In this document: one piece after another, positions 1-11,467 of the stretch | Layout of the letters: each line of letters starts with the position of its first letter | Position numbering within the stretch: position 1 is the stretch's first letter | NCBI RefSeq assembly: GCF_045062605.1 | Contig: NZ_JBJGDW010000014.1 | Span: forward strand, 1 to 64,000 | DNA from: Deinococcus sp045062605 | Lineage (GTDB): Bacteria; Deinococcota; Deinococci; Deinococcales; Deinococcaceae | Direction of reading: 5' to 3' | DNA: 64,000 nt | The notes under the pieces: generated by a model | What the model saw: only the letters and a program-made list of their open reading frames with translations | The model's database searches: none | What the model was told of the DNA's origin: nothing | Made by a program: the position numbers and the translations under genes

Positions 1-48
1 TTCTCGGTCTGGGGCATGACGACGATGTTGGCGAGCCATGATGACGGG

Positions 49-54
49 AGTCTA
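49..54 (-). promoter_or_regulatory. Possible -10 box (TAGACT) at the left edge
   Basis: TAGACT on the minus strand lies 9 bases before an ATG at 39, which would open a frame (MARQHRRHA...) running out of the window. It lies beyond the terminator at 77-104, so a new leftward unit could start here. Spacing is slightly longer than in the other leaderless promoters of the window, and too little of the frame is visible to confirm a gene. Confidence 0.25.
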
Positions 55-76
55 GCAAGTCAAGTTTGCCACCGTA

Positions 77-104
77 GAAAAAAAACCCCGCCAACGAGGC
101 GGGG
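77..104 (-). terminator. Rho-independent terminator of the PEGA-protein gene
   Basis: On the minus strand CCCCGCC-TCGTT-GGCGGGG forms a perfect 7-bp stem followed by nine T. It begins about 20 bases past the stop codon of the PEGA-domain gene. Confidence 0.9.
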
Positions 105-126
105 CATCACAACCACAGGGCTGAAT

Positions 127-1152
127 TTAGCGGGTGGGGTTGATGGTGATCTGACCGTTCTTGGTCACATCATAAGTGCTGAGGAAGGTGCGGTAGCCGG
201 GCACAATCATCACGATCTCGTGGCTGCCCCGGTCCACCTGCACGTTCAGGGTGCCGTTGCTGATGGTTCCGGCTTCCTGTCCGTCCACGAATACGCGGGC
301 GTTGTTCACGCTGCTGCGGATCGAGATGGTCAGTTTGGTGGGGGCGGGGGGCGCAACCACCACGGCAGCGAACTCGGCGTTCACGTTGGTGGTGGTTCCG
401 GCACGGATGACGACGGTGGTGGAGATGTCGCGGTAGCCAGGAGCCTGGATGCGGACGGGGTAGCTGCCGGGGCGCAGGTTGTTGTAGGTCACGTTCGCGC
501 CGCCCAGCCGCTGGCCGTTGAGGGTCACGGTGGCGTTGTCCACGTTGGTGCCCACGAACAGGCTGCCGGTGCTGATCGGGGTAACACCAGCAACCGTATA
601 GAAGGCCGTATCAGAGACCCAGGAGTTCTGAGGAATCGGCGTGACCACGATGCTCAGGGCCTGCGCCAGTCCGGCCTGGCTCTTGGCGTTCACGGTGGCG
701 AACTGATCCTGCGTGGTCTTGAAGGAGCTGATCTGGTCCAGCTTCAGCGGGGTCAGGCTGGCCAGCGCCAGCACCTTGTTCTGTCCGATGGGGCCGGCGA
801 TGGTGAACTTGAAGTTGTCACCGGGCGCGGGGAAGCTCTTGGTGGTGCCGGACTTGACGAAGTTGCTGTCATCGCCACTCAGGCGGTTGGGCAGAATCTG
901 GTCCACACTGCCGTCGGGGTTGACGTTGAACAGGTAGACGTAAGCGTCGCGGTTGACGGTGGCGCTGATCACGGCGTTGTCGTCAATCTTGTAGGCCGGG
1001 TTCTGCGCGCCGCTGGAATCCTTGTCAACACGCACGCTGACGCTCAGGTCAGGGGCGGTGGGATTCACGATGATGCTCTGGGCACTGATTTTGGGGGCGG
1101 CGGCGGCGGTGGACAGCAGCAGGGCTGCGGGGATCATCAAGAGTTTCTTCAC
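127..1152 (-). CDS. Secreted DUF4384/PEGA-domain protein
   Basis: A 341-residue exported protein of unknown role, probably acting at the envelope. The N-terminus (VKKLLMIPAALLLSTAAAA) is a clear signal peptide. Residues ~25-160 resemble DUF4384, a beta-sandwich seen in surface proteins (DAYVYLFNVNPDGSVDQILPN is typical). Two PEGA repeats follow (~190-265 and ~268-341), each with a conserved PGY motif. I chose the GTG at 1152 because GGAGG sits 8 bases upstream and the signal peptide starts there; the in-frame upstream ATG at 1191 would add 13 residues ahead of it. It is transcribed alone and ends at a strong terminator. Assignment is from domain pattern recognition; no enzymatic motif is visible. 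Confidence 0.85.
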   Translation of the reverse strand: MKKLLMIPAALLLSTAAAAPKISAQSIIVNPTAPDLSVSVRVDKDSSGAQNPAYKIDDNAVISATVNRDAYVYLFNVNPDGSVDQILPNRLSGDDSNFVKSGTTKSFPAPGDNFKFTIAGPIGQNKVLALASLTPLKLDQISSFKTTQDQFATVNAKSQAGLAQALSIVVTPIPQNSWVSDTAFYTVAGVTPISTGSLFVGTNVDNATVTLNGQRLGGANVTYNNLRPGSYPVRIQAPGYRDISTTVVIRAGTTTNVNAEFAAVVVAPPAPTKLTISIRSSVNNARVFVDGQEAGTISNGTLNVQVDRGSHEIVMIVPGYRTFLSTYDVTKNGQITINPTR

Positions 1153-1477
1153 GGGTGGTACCTCCGAGGAGAAGGTTAAACCGGACAACATGACGGGCCA
1201 TGAGTGGGGCGGTGGGCAACGTTAATAGTGCTTCAGCTTACCGTCAGCAGCACGACAGGTGGCTGACGCACGTGCCAGTGCGCGGTTTCGGCGCGGGCGC
1301 TGCTGCCCTTTGCCCCCGGTTGACCGACGTTTCATGAAGACGGGCACGGCGAGGGTGCCTCGCCTCTGCCGCGATCCGTTCTGGCCCTCTGGCTAAACCC
1401 CTTCCGGCCTGTCTCCGGGCCAGTTCCACACCCCCCACCACGTCTTTTGTCACGCCTAACCCTGCTAGCCTCATGCC
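1153..1477. other. Intergenic region between divergent genes
   Basis: About 325 bases separate the leftward PEGA-protein gene from the rightward CDF transporter. It holds the Shine-Dalgarno of the former (1161-1165) and the -10 box of the latter (1466-1471). Frames of 78-98 codons within it have no recognisable composition or start signals. No RNA structure stands out. Confidence 0.6.
1466..1471 (+). promoter_or_regulatory. Leaderless -10 box TAGCCT
   Basis: TAGCCT lies exactly 6 bases before the ATG of the CDF transporter and no Shine-Dalgarno is present, so transcription should start at or next to the start codon. Confidence 0.65.
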
Positions 1478-2410
<933 letters not shown>

Positions 2411-2512
2411 CGCGGGTGGTCCTCCTCTCTATGTCCCACCTCTGAACCCAGCCGCCACAGCCAGCAGGCCGGAACCGGGAATTAACGGCATGTTTGTCCA
2501 AGCGTAATCCAG

Positions 2513-2518
2513 TAGACT
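2513..2518 (+). promoter_or_regulatory. Leaderless -10 box TAGACT
   Basis: TAGACT, then TTTAAT, then the ATG at 2525: a 6-base spacing with no ribosome binding site. A TTGTCC further upstream is too close to be a standard -35. Confidence 0.7.
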
Positions 2519-2524
2519 TTTAAT

Positions 2525-3148
<624 letters not shown>

Positions 3149-3170
3149 GCAAAATCAGTCTGAAATTAAG

Positions 3171-3201
3171 CCGCCAGCAGCGAGTTTCGTCGCTCTGGCG
3201 G
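3171..3201. terminator. Hairpin between convergent genes
   Basis: CCGCCAG pairs with CTGGCGG around an inner AGCGA/TCGCT stem. The following T-runs are short in both directions, so this is a modest bidirectional terminator for the CBS-ACT gene and the aminotransferase gene. Confidence 0.6.
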
Positions 3202-3219
3202 TTTAGCCTTCTAAGTTTC

Positions 3220-4377
3220 TTACTTCATCGCCGCCCACGCCGCCGACACGGCCACGCCCCGCTCGAAGTCGTGGCCCAGAGCGGCGAAGGCGTCTTCCAG
3301 CATTCCGGCGACACCTAAAGCGTCGTAGCGGTCCGCGTAGCCCATCGTACTGACGCGGAACACGGTGTCCTCATGGGGAGCCTGACCAGCCAGGGCACGC
3401 TGGCCCAATCCAGTCAGGGCGGCGGCGATCTGGCGTCCCGTCAAGCCTTCGGGGGCTTTTAGTACGGCGACAGCAGGGCTGGGACGGGTGGTCCAGGACG
3501 GGCAACCCAGCGCGGTTCCGGCGGCGATCAGGGCGTCGGCCTTGCGCTTTTGCTCGGCCCACAGCACTTCCAGCGGAACACTCAGCGGGCGGTCCAGCGC
3601 CGTAGAAAGGGCGTAGATCAGGTTGATGGCGGGGGTTTGTGGCGTGTTGCCCGCCTTCTGGCCCTTCAATTCGCGGGTCAGGTCCAGGTAGTAGCCGTGG
3701 GCGGTGTTCTGGACCATGCGGGTCTGCACTTCGGGGCTGAACAGCACGAAGCCCAGGCCGGGCGGGGTGGCCGTCCCCTTCTGGCTGCCCGAGACGATCA
3801 CGTCCACGCCCCACGCGGCAGGCCGCAACTCCGCCACGCCGTAGGAGGTCACGCAATCGGCAATGATGATCAGATCGGGATTCTGGGACTTGGCCGCCCG
3901 CGCAATCGCTTCCAGATCGTGCAGCGCCCCGGTGCTGGTCTCGCTGTGGGTGATCAGCAACGTTGTGGCGTCGCGGCTGGCCTCCGCGATTTCATCGGCG
4001 TCCAGCAGTTCGCCCCAGGGGCGGGCGACGATCCCCACGTCATAGCCGAAGCGTTTCGCCATGTCGCCCCAGCGCTCGCTGAATTTTCCGGCCTGCGCGT
4101 TGACCACTTTGGCCCCGGCGGGCGTGGTGCTGACCAGCGCGCCCTCGAAGGCCCCGGTGCCGCTGCTGGTGGTGATCACCGCCTCGTAGGGATCACCCAG
4201 CAGACGGCTCAGTTTCCCCCGCGCTTCCATCAGCTTGTCCACAGCGTTACGGCTGCGGTGGTGCATCTGCGGCTGGGCCAGTTCCAGCAGCACGCGGGGG
4301 TCCACCTCCACCGGGCCGGGGGCGATCAGGCGTTCGCGGTTCAGCGGAATGTGGGCAGCGGGAGCCGTCTGGGTCAT
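3220..4377 (-). CDS. Class V aminotransferase (serine/alanine-glyoxylate type)
   Basis: A 385-residue PLP enzyme of the alanine/serine-glyoxylate transaminase group. The opening LIAPGPVEV is the usual start of this family, SSGTGAFEG (71-79) is the phosphate-binding region, and SGSQKG carries the PLP lysine K200, with ADCVTS nearby as the aspartate that contacts the pyridine nitrogen. Likely donors are serine or alanine with glyoxylate or pyruvate as acceptor; the exact substrates cannot be fixed. A longer frame runs upstream to 4512, but ATG 4377 is chosen because homologues start there and TACTCT lies 6 bases ahead. Confidence 0.9.
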   Translation of the reverse strand: MTQTAPAAHIPLNRERLIAPGPVEVDPRVLLELAQPQMHHRSRNAVDKLMEARGKLSRLLGDPYEAVITTSSGTGAFEGALVSTTPAGAKVVNAQAGKFSERWGDMAKRFGYDVGIVARPWGELLDADEIAEASRDATTLLITHSETSTGALHDLEAIARAAKSQNPDLIIIADCVTSYGVAELRPAAWGVDVIVSGSQKGTATPPGLGFVLFSPEVQTRMVQNTAHGYYLDLTRELKGQKAGNTPQTPAINLIYALSTALDRPLSVPLEVLWAEQKRKADALIAAGTALGCPSWTTRPSPAVAVLKAPEGLTGRQIAAALTGLGQRALAGQAPHEDTVFRVSTMGYADRYDALGVAGMLEDAFAALGHDFERGVAVSAAWAAMK

Positions 4378-4383
4378 GGGTCC

Positions 4384-4389
4384 AGAGTA
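4384..4389 (-). promoter_or_regulatory. Leaderless -10 box TACTCT
   Basis: On the minus strand TACTCT-GGACCC-ATG gives a 6-base spacing to the aminotransferase start. Confidence 0.65.
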
Positions 4390-4498
4390 GACCCGGCACG
4401 GCGACACGCGGAGCAGAGGTCTGAACCGCCCGCACCCTCCGCCTTGCAACCGTAGCCGCTGGCACGCCTCTGGATAAGGAATTACGGCAAGATCGCGT

Positions 4499-5254
4499 AT
4501 GCCCTCCCCCACCCCGGCCCCCTGGCGCGGCCACCCGGCAAGACGAACCGTAGCTGCCCTGTGTGGCCTGATGTTCCCTTCCCTGGCTGCCGCCCACTAC
4601 GCCCCGGCCCTACCATTGAGCGCCATCGCCCAGCCCTCCCGGCAGTTCGGACTGCCCTTCGCGGGTGCGCCCGGCCCCGATTCCTGGCTGCTGGGTCAGG
4701 GCTATGGCAACACCACCGGCGCGTACCGGCAGCGGCGCAGCACCTACGGCAACTTGCAGGGCATCCACGCCGGGCTGGATTTCAGCGCGCCGTGTGGAAC
4801 CCCGGTGCGCGCCATCGGCGACGGCACGGTGGCCGAAGTGGACGGCCCGCACGGCAGCCTGCCTCACAACGTGGTGATCGATCATGCGGGCAACCTGAGC
4901 AGCCTGTATGGACACCTGCTGAAGCGGGCCTCGTTGCGAATTGGTCAGAAGGTCACGCGCGGGCAGGTGATCGGGCAGAGCGGCGACTCGCAGGGCACGT
5001 GCATCAGCGCGCCGCACCTGCATCTGGAACTGCGGGACCGGGCGCATCAGCGCTTCTTTAACCCGCTGCCGTACATCGCCGCCGACTGGGACACGCTGGC
5101 ACTGGCGGGCAGTTTTGGGCGCGGCTACGAGTATGACCTGAACGCCCCGCGCAAATGGCAGTCACCGGACTCGCAACCCGCCGCCCTGCGCGGGGGCCGC
5201 CTGCTCAACGAATTCGCCCGGCCCTGGCCGATTGCTCCGGGAGGCGCGCGGTGA
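4499..5254 (+). CDS. Secreted M23-family (LytM) metallopeptidase
   Basis: A 251-residue exported peptidoglycan endopeptidase or LytM-fold protein. A signal peptide precedes an Ala-rich cleavage region near 30. The zinc-site motifs are complete: HAGLD (H90, D94), YGH (H139) and HLHLELR (H173, H175), so it should be catalytically active. The C-terminal ~50 residues are extra and unrecognised. No clear Shine-Dalgarno precedes the ATG. The stop codon overlaps the GTG start of the next gene (GTGA), so the two are probably translated together. Confidence 0.9.
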   Translation: MPSPTPAPWRGHPARRTVAALCGLMFPSLAAAHYAPALPLSAIAQPSRQFGLPFAGAPGPDSWLLGQGYGNTTGAYRQRRSTYGNLQGIHAGLDFSAPCGTPVRAIGDGTVAEVDGPHGSLPHNVVIDHAGNLSSLYGHLLKRASLRIGQKVTRGQVIGQSGDSQGTCISAPHLHLELRDRAHQRFFNPLPYIAADWDTLALAGSFGRGYEYDLNAPRKWQSPDSQPAALRGGRLLNEFARPWPIAPGGAR

Positions 5255-6213
5255 AGCGGCTGATTCTGACCGCCATTCTCGCGGGCGCGTCTGCCCTGGC
5301 CGCCACCCTTCCCTCGCGCGCCGTGCTGAGTGGCGAGTGCTGCCCCGGCACGGTCTGGACACCAGATTCAAAAGCCCTGCTCTTTCTGGATGGGCCACCC
5401 GCCCGCGCCAGCACCGGCTTTTACGAGGTGGCAGCCACGGGTGGTGAGGTCACACGCAGATTCTCCAGCATCGCCTATTTCTCGCCCAAATTGCGCTGGG
5501 CGGTGCGGCCCGGTTCCGGGGAGGCGACGGTGCTGGAGCGGCTGGCCGACGGCAAGCGCTTCACGCTGCCCACCTACGGCGCGGACGTGACCTGGAACGA
5601 CGCCGAGGACGGGCTGGCCTACACCCGCAGCGACACCAGCGGCAACTATGACCGCCGCGCCACACGGGTCTATGTGGCCGACGCCTTCGGTTCTCCGCGC
5701 AACGTCGCCACCCTCTACGGCGGCGGGGTTAGCGGCTGGGTGGACGACGACACGCTGCTGCTCTCGGGCAAGAGTGCGCCGGGCAACCGGGACCGGGAGC
5801 TGTTCACGCTGAACATCCGCAGCGGCGCGAAAAAGACGTTGCGGACGGCGCTGGGCTTCCGGGGAATCAGCCTCAGCCCGGACGGGGCGCGGGTGCTGTA
5901 TACCATTTCCTTCGACAGTGCCGCGCGTAACGGCCTGTGGCTGCAAAACACGGCGGGCAGCACCCCCACCGAGATCAACGATTACGGGGCCTACCGCTGG
6001 CGCGACGCTGGACGCTTCTTGCTGATGCCGCTGAAGACGGACGGCGACGCGCATGTGCTGCGGCAGTACACGGTGAGTCTGAACGGCTGGAACACGCTGG
6101 GTAATCTGGGTGATCAGGTGCGGCAGGGCGACTGGAGTGTCAGCCCGGACGGCAAATTGCTGAATTTTCTGAGCGCAAAGGACGGGAATGTGCGGGTGCT
6201 GACTTTGCCGTGA
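5251..6213 (+). CDS. Secreted beta-propeller (TolB/WD40-like) protein
   Basis: A 320-residue protein with an N-terminal signal peptide (VKRLILTAILAGASALAA) and repeated propeller blades recognisable as WTPDSKALLF, LSPDGARVLY and VSPDGKLLNF. It probably binds proteins or cell-wall material outside the membrane; no enzymatic motif is seen. The GTG at 5251 is chosen because it overlaps the peptidase stop and GGGAGG lies 5 bases upstream; the frame itself is open from 5155. Co-expression with the M23 peptidase suggests a joint role in envelope remodelling, which is inference. Confidence 0.8.
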   Translation: MKRLILTAILAGASALAATLPSRAVLSGECCPGTVWTPDSKALLFLDGPPARASTGFYEVAATGGEVTRRFSSIAYFSPKLRWAVRPGSGEATVLERLADGKRFTLPTYGADVTWNDAEDGLAYTRSDTSGNYDRRATRVYVADAFGSPRNVATLYGGGVSGWVDDDTLLLSGKSAPGNRDRELFTLNIRSGAKKTLRTALGFRGISLSPDGARVLYTISFDSAARNGLWLQNTAGSTPTEINDYGAYRWRDAGRFLLMPLKTDGDAHVLRQYTVSLNGWNTLGNLGDQVRQGDWSVSPDGKLLNFLSAKDGNVRVLTLP

Positions 6214-6238
6214 GGCGGGGAGAACCACACTGCCTCTG

Positions 6239-6374
6239 ATACGGATTCCGTCTGTTTCGTGCAGGAATCGGGACAGCGCCGATTCCTGCACTCCACGCCC
6301 GGAACCCGTTTTTCTCCTGCTCACTCCGTTCGGATATCCAGGTGTTTTCTACACCTTTCAATCGGAGTCCGTAT
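6239..6374. repeat. MITE-like dispersed repeat, copy 1
   Basis: A 136-bp element with terminal inverted repeats ATACGGATTCCG and CGGAGTCCGTAT (11 of 12 matched). Inside, GCAGGAATCGG (from 6261) pairs with CCGATTCCTGC to make an 11-bp hairpin, and AGGTGT/ACACCT makes a second near the right end. It has no coding capacity. A related copy lies at 28112-28243, and the bare paired termini occur at 34501-34515. It resembles the small noncoding repeats known in Deinococcus, probably moved by a transposase encoded elsewhere. Confidence 0.8.
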
Positions 6375-6432
6375 GAACCATCAATTGAAAGGGCGCTCTG
6401 GCATCAACTCCAGAGCGCCCCTTTCGGTCCTG

Positions 6433-8910
<2,478 letters not shown>

Positions 8911-8973
8911 GGGATGGCTCCTGCGGAGGTCTAAGGGTCGAAAAGTCTGAGGGTCAAGGGGAAAACGGGGACC

Positions 8974-9064
8974 AAAAAAAACCCCGGCGCGACACAGCCG
9001 GGGACAGGCGCTCTAGCGTGGGCTAGTCGCGGGGTCCCCTGGGAGTAAGCGCAGAGCGGATCAT
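8974..9064 (-). promoter_or_regulatory. leuS leader attenuator
   Basis: On the minus strand, between the divergent start at 9171 and leuS, CCCCGGC/GCCGGGG (8982-9003) is followed by eight T (8974-8981), a complete intrinsic terminator. No gene upstream on this strand needs termination, so it should act on the leuS transcript. GGGGAC (9034-9039) can pair with GTCCCC (9000-9005), overlapping the terminator 5' arm, as an antiterminator. CTAGC-CCAC-GCTAG forms a hairpin between them. A 13-codon frame (9064-9023, MIRSALTPRGPRD) precedes it but has only one Leu codon. The layout recalls a T-box antiterminator, but the UGGN bulge and stem I are not evident. Confidence 0.6.
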
Positions 9065-9170
9065 GACTTCAGTCTAAAGCATCGGGCCGCGTGGAGGGAA
9101 GGTGGGCGGTTAAGACCATATGAAGTGTATGCGCGGCAACTTTTTCGCCGCCCATCCCATATTCGGAGGC

Positions 9171-10664
9171 ATGAACAAAGCCATGTTATCCCTGACCACC
9201 ATTGCCCTGTTTGCCTCGGCCCCGGCACAGGCGCAGGCCATCACACAGACCGAGGCCATTACGCGGCTGCTGTCTGCGCCGGAAATCAAGGCAGAGTGGT
9301 TTGCACCGGACTTTCTGGCACAGGTGCCGTTTGAGACCATTGCCGCGCAGTTCAAGGGAATCACGGGGATGTACGGCAAATTCGTCCGGCTGGACACCTT
9401 GCAGGATCGCCCGCTGGCCGTCTATGAGCGCGGCACCCTGGTCATCTCGGCGGCGGCGCTGGACGACCAGGGGCGGCTGACCACTTTCGGCGCAGTGCCC
9501 GGCCCGGCCTCGGCGGCGGCTGACCCGGCAGCCACGCAGGCTGCACAGGCGAAGGCAGCGGCGCTGATCGAGGAACTGTTCAAGTCTGATCCCGTCGATA
9601 CGGCGCTGTTTAGCCCGGAATTTCTGGCTCAGGTCAGCGCCGATGAACTGACCGCGCAGTTCGCCAGTCTCCGTACCGAGAACGGTGCTTTCCAGAGCAT
9701 CGAACCACTGGGCAACGGCTGGCGAATGACCTTTGAGAAAGGCCAACTGGACGTGACAGCCCTCACCGTGGACGCCCAGGGCCTGATCACCGCCCTGCAA
9801 CTGCAACCCGTCGTCACCTACAAGACTCTGGACGAGGCCCGTGCCGCCTTTGTCGCTCTACCCGGCAGCGTCACCCTGCTGGTGCAGGAGGCGGGCAAGC
9901 CGCAGGCGCTGGCCGACCTGAACAGCCGCACATTGCTGGCGATTGGCTCGGCCTTCAAGCTGGCGATTCTGGGCGAGTTACAGGCGCAGGTTACGCGCGG
10001 TGAGAAAAAATGGACCGATGAGGTCACGCTGACCGACGCCGACAGGAGCCTGCCCAGCGGCACCCTGCAAGATGCCCCCAGCGGCACCAAATACGCCCTG
10101 CGCGATCTGGCTGCCCGCATGATTTCCATCAGCGACAACACCGCCACCGATCTGCTGCTGAAAGCCGTGGGCCGCCCAGGCGTAGAGGCCCGGCTGGGGC
10201 AGACCGCCATGCCCAGCACGCGTGAGGCGTTCGTGCTGAAAGACCCAGTCAATATCGAGCTGCTGCGTGCCTACCGTTCTGTGGGACTGGACCGGGACGC
10301 GCGGCGAGAAGTCCTGAAGAAGACCCACACCCTGCCACTGCCCAATGTCGGCGTGTTCGCCCAGGGCAAAACAGTTGTGCAGGACGTGGAGTGGTTCGCC
10401 AGCCCCCAGCGCCTGTGCCGACTCATGGCTGACGTGGCGGAATTGCCCGAAACCTGGCAGAACCCCGGCGTCGCCAATCCCACCGATTTTCCCGACATCA
10501 GTTACAAGGGCGGCTCTGAACCCGGCGTCCTGAACCTGACCACCCAGGTCACCACGAAGGCGGGCAAGACCCTGTGTATCAGCGCCACCTGGAACCGCCC
10601 AGAACCACTGGATGAGGAACAGTTCGTCGCCATGTATCAGGGTGTGCTGAAGCTGCTGCGCTGA
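9171..10664 (+). CDS. Secreted serine hydrolase, class A beta-lactamase-like
   Basis: A 497-residue exported protein (signal MNKAMLSLTTIALFASAPAQA). Two N-terminal repeats of ~100 residues each start with a helix pair ending FLAQV...AAQF or TAQF (residues ~30-120 and ~130-220). A penicillin-recognising serine enzyme domain follows: S260-x-x-K263 (GSAFK), S321-D-N323 (ISDNTATD) and K446-G-G (SYKGGS). These are the three active-site boxes of beta-lactamases and DD-peptidases, so it could hydrolyse beta-lactams or act on peptidoglycan. A glutamate equivalent to class A E166 is not evident. ATG 9171 is adopted although GGAGG is only one base away; an ATG 12 bases later has better spacing. Confidence 0.83.
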   Translation: MNKAMLSLTTIALFASAPAQAQAITQTEAITRLLSAPEIKAEWFAPDFLAQVPFETIAAQFKGITGMYGKFVRLDTLQDRPLAVYERGTLVISAAALDDQGRLTTFGAVPGPASAAADPAATQAAQAKAAALIEELFKSDPVDTALFSPEFLAQVSADELTAQFASLRTENGAFQSIEPLGNGWRMTFEKGQLDVTALTVDAQGLITALQLQPVVTYKTLDEARAAFVALPGSVTLLVQEAGKPQALADLNSRTLLAIGSAFKLAILGELQAQVTRGEKKWTDEVTLTDADRSLPSGTLQDAPSGTKYALRDLAARMISISDNTATDLLLKAVGRPGVEARLGQTAMPSTREAFVLKDPVNIELLRAYRSVGLDRDARREVLKKTHTLPLPNVGVFAQGKTVVQDVEWFASPQRLCRLMADVAELPETWQNPGVANPTDFPDISYKGGSEPGVLNLTTQVTTKAGKTLCISATWNRPEPLDEEQFVAMYQGVLKLLR

Positions 10665-10767
10665 ACCATGAAAACTCGGCAGCGGACTGAAGATTGCCTG
10701 ATGATCGCATGATCCTTTCTTTACCCGGCCTCACCCCATATCAGGCGCAGGGCGTCAGGCTGGGGCC

Positions 10768-11358
10768 ATGAGCAGAAATCTTTTACTGACCCTGGCCCTG
10801 CTGGGCAGCACCCTGATTCAGCCCCAGTCCCACGCGCAGGTCAGCGTGACCGACATTCCTGCCCTGCCCCAGGGCGGCGCGGCCCAGCCCAGTAAATCTG
10901 CGACTCCTGCCCCCAGTCCCGCTCCAGTGACCCCGCTGACCTCCCCAACGGTGACCACCCTGCCCGCCGTTAACCCACCACTCGCTCAGCCCCACACCGC
11001 AAAGCTGCAAGGGCCGCAGAGCGTGCAGGCGGGGACAGCAGCCATGTGGGACGTACTGCTGACCAACACCGGCAACACCGCCATCTCGCTGCAACACGGC
11101 GCCTGTGACGTGCGTTTCGAGGTGCTGAACGCGGCGGGTCAGGTGGTCCGCACCACGCCTAAGGACGCCATCTGCACGCTGCAAATCGTGGGGACCGACG
11201 TGGCCCCCGGCGAGACCGGCGAGTTGCAGAAGATCCGCTGGGAAGGCAAGAACGACCAGAACCAGAATGTTCCCGCTGGAACGTACACCATCCGCTCGGT
11301 ATTTAACGGCGACGGCGTGCTGATCCGCCCAGCAGACCTGACCGTTACCGTGCGCTGA
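10768..11358 (+). CDS. Secreted BsuPI-domain protein
   Basis: A 196-residue exported protein. A signal peptide (1-24, ending SHAQ) precedes a Pro/Ser/Thr-rich linker (~35-75). The C-terminal domain (~80-196) matches the pattern of BsuPI, the intracellular proteinase inhibitor fold: VLLTNTGNTAISL, VAPGETGELQKIRWEG and VPAGTYTIRSVF. It may inhibit proteases or serve as a surface beta-sandwich. Two cysteines (in GACDV and AICTL) could form a disulfide. It is a single-gene unit with a terminator. Confidence 0.75.
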   Translation: MSRNLLLTLALLGSTLIQPQSHAQVSVTDIPALPQGGAAQPSKSATPAPSPAPVTPLTSPTVTTLPAVNPPLAQPHTAKLQGPQSVQAGTAAMWDVLLTNTGNTAISLQHGACDVRFEVLNAAGQVVRTTPKDAICTLQIVGTDVAPGETGELQKIRWEGKNDQNQNVPAGTYTIRSVFNGDGVLIRPADLTVTVR

Positions 11359-11373
11359 TTCAGACTCGGACAG

Positions 11374-11417
11374 GAAGCGGAGGCCGCAGCAAACGGCTTC
11401 CGCTTCTCTTTGTCTTT
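11374..11417 (+). terminator. Terminator after the BsuPI-domain gene
   Basis: GAAGCGGAGGCC pairs with GGCTTCCGCTTC apart from one bulged base, followed by the T-rich run TCTTTGTCTTT. Confidence 0.75.
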
Positions 11418-11467
11418 GACCCCTTGCTACAGACCCGCACGCCTGAACGTGCTGTAGTGGACGCAGC

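Noticed and set aside
16..1179. A 387-codon plus-strand frame at the left end
   Set aside because: It is antisense to the PEGA-domain gene, which has a signal peptide, domains, Shine-Dalgarno and terminator; the plus frame is Gly/His/Val-rich as expected for a high-GC shadow.
8911..9119. Classical T-box riboswitch before leuS
   Set aside because: The UGGN bulge, the specifier loop and stem I are not visible and the leader is too short; kept only as an unclassified attenuator.
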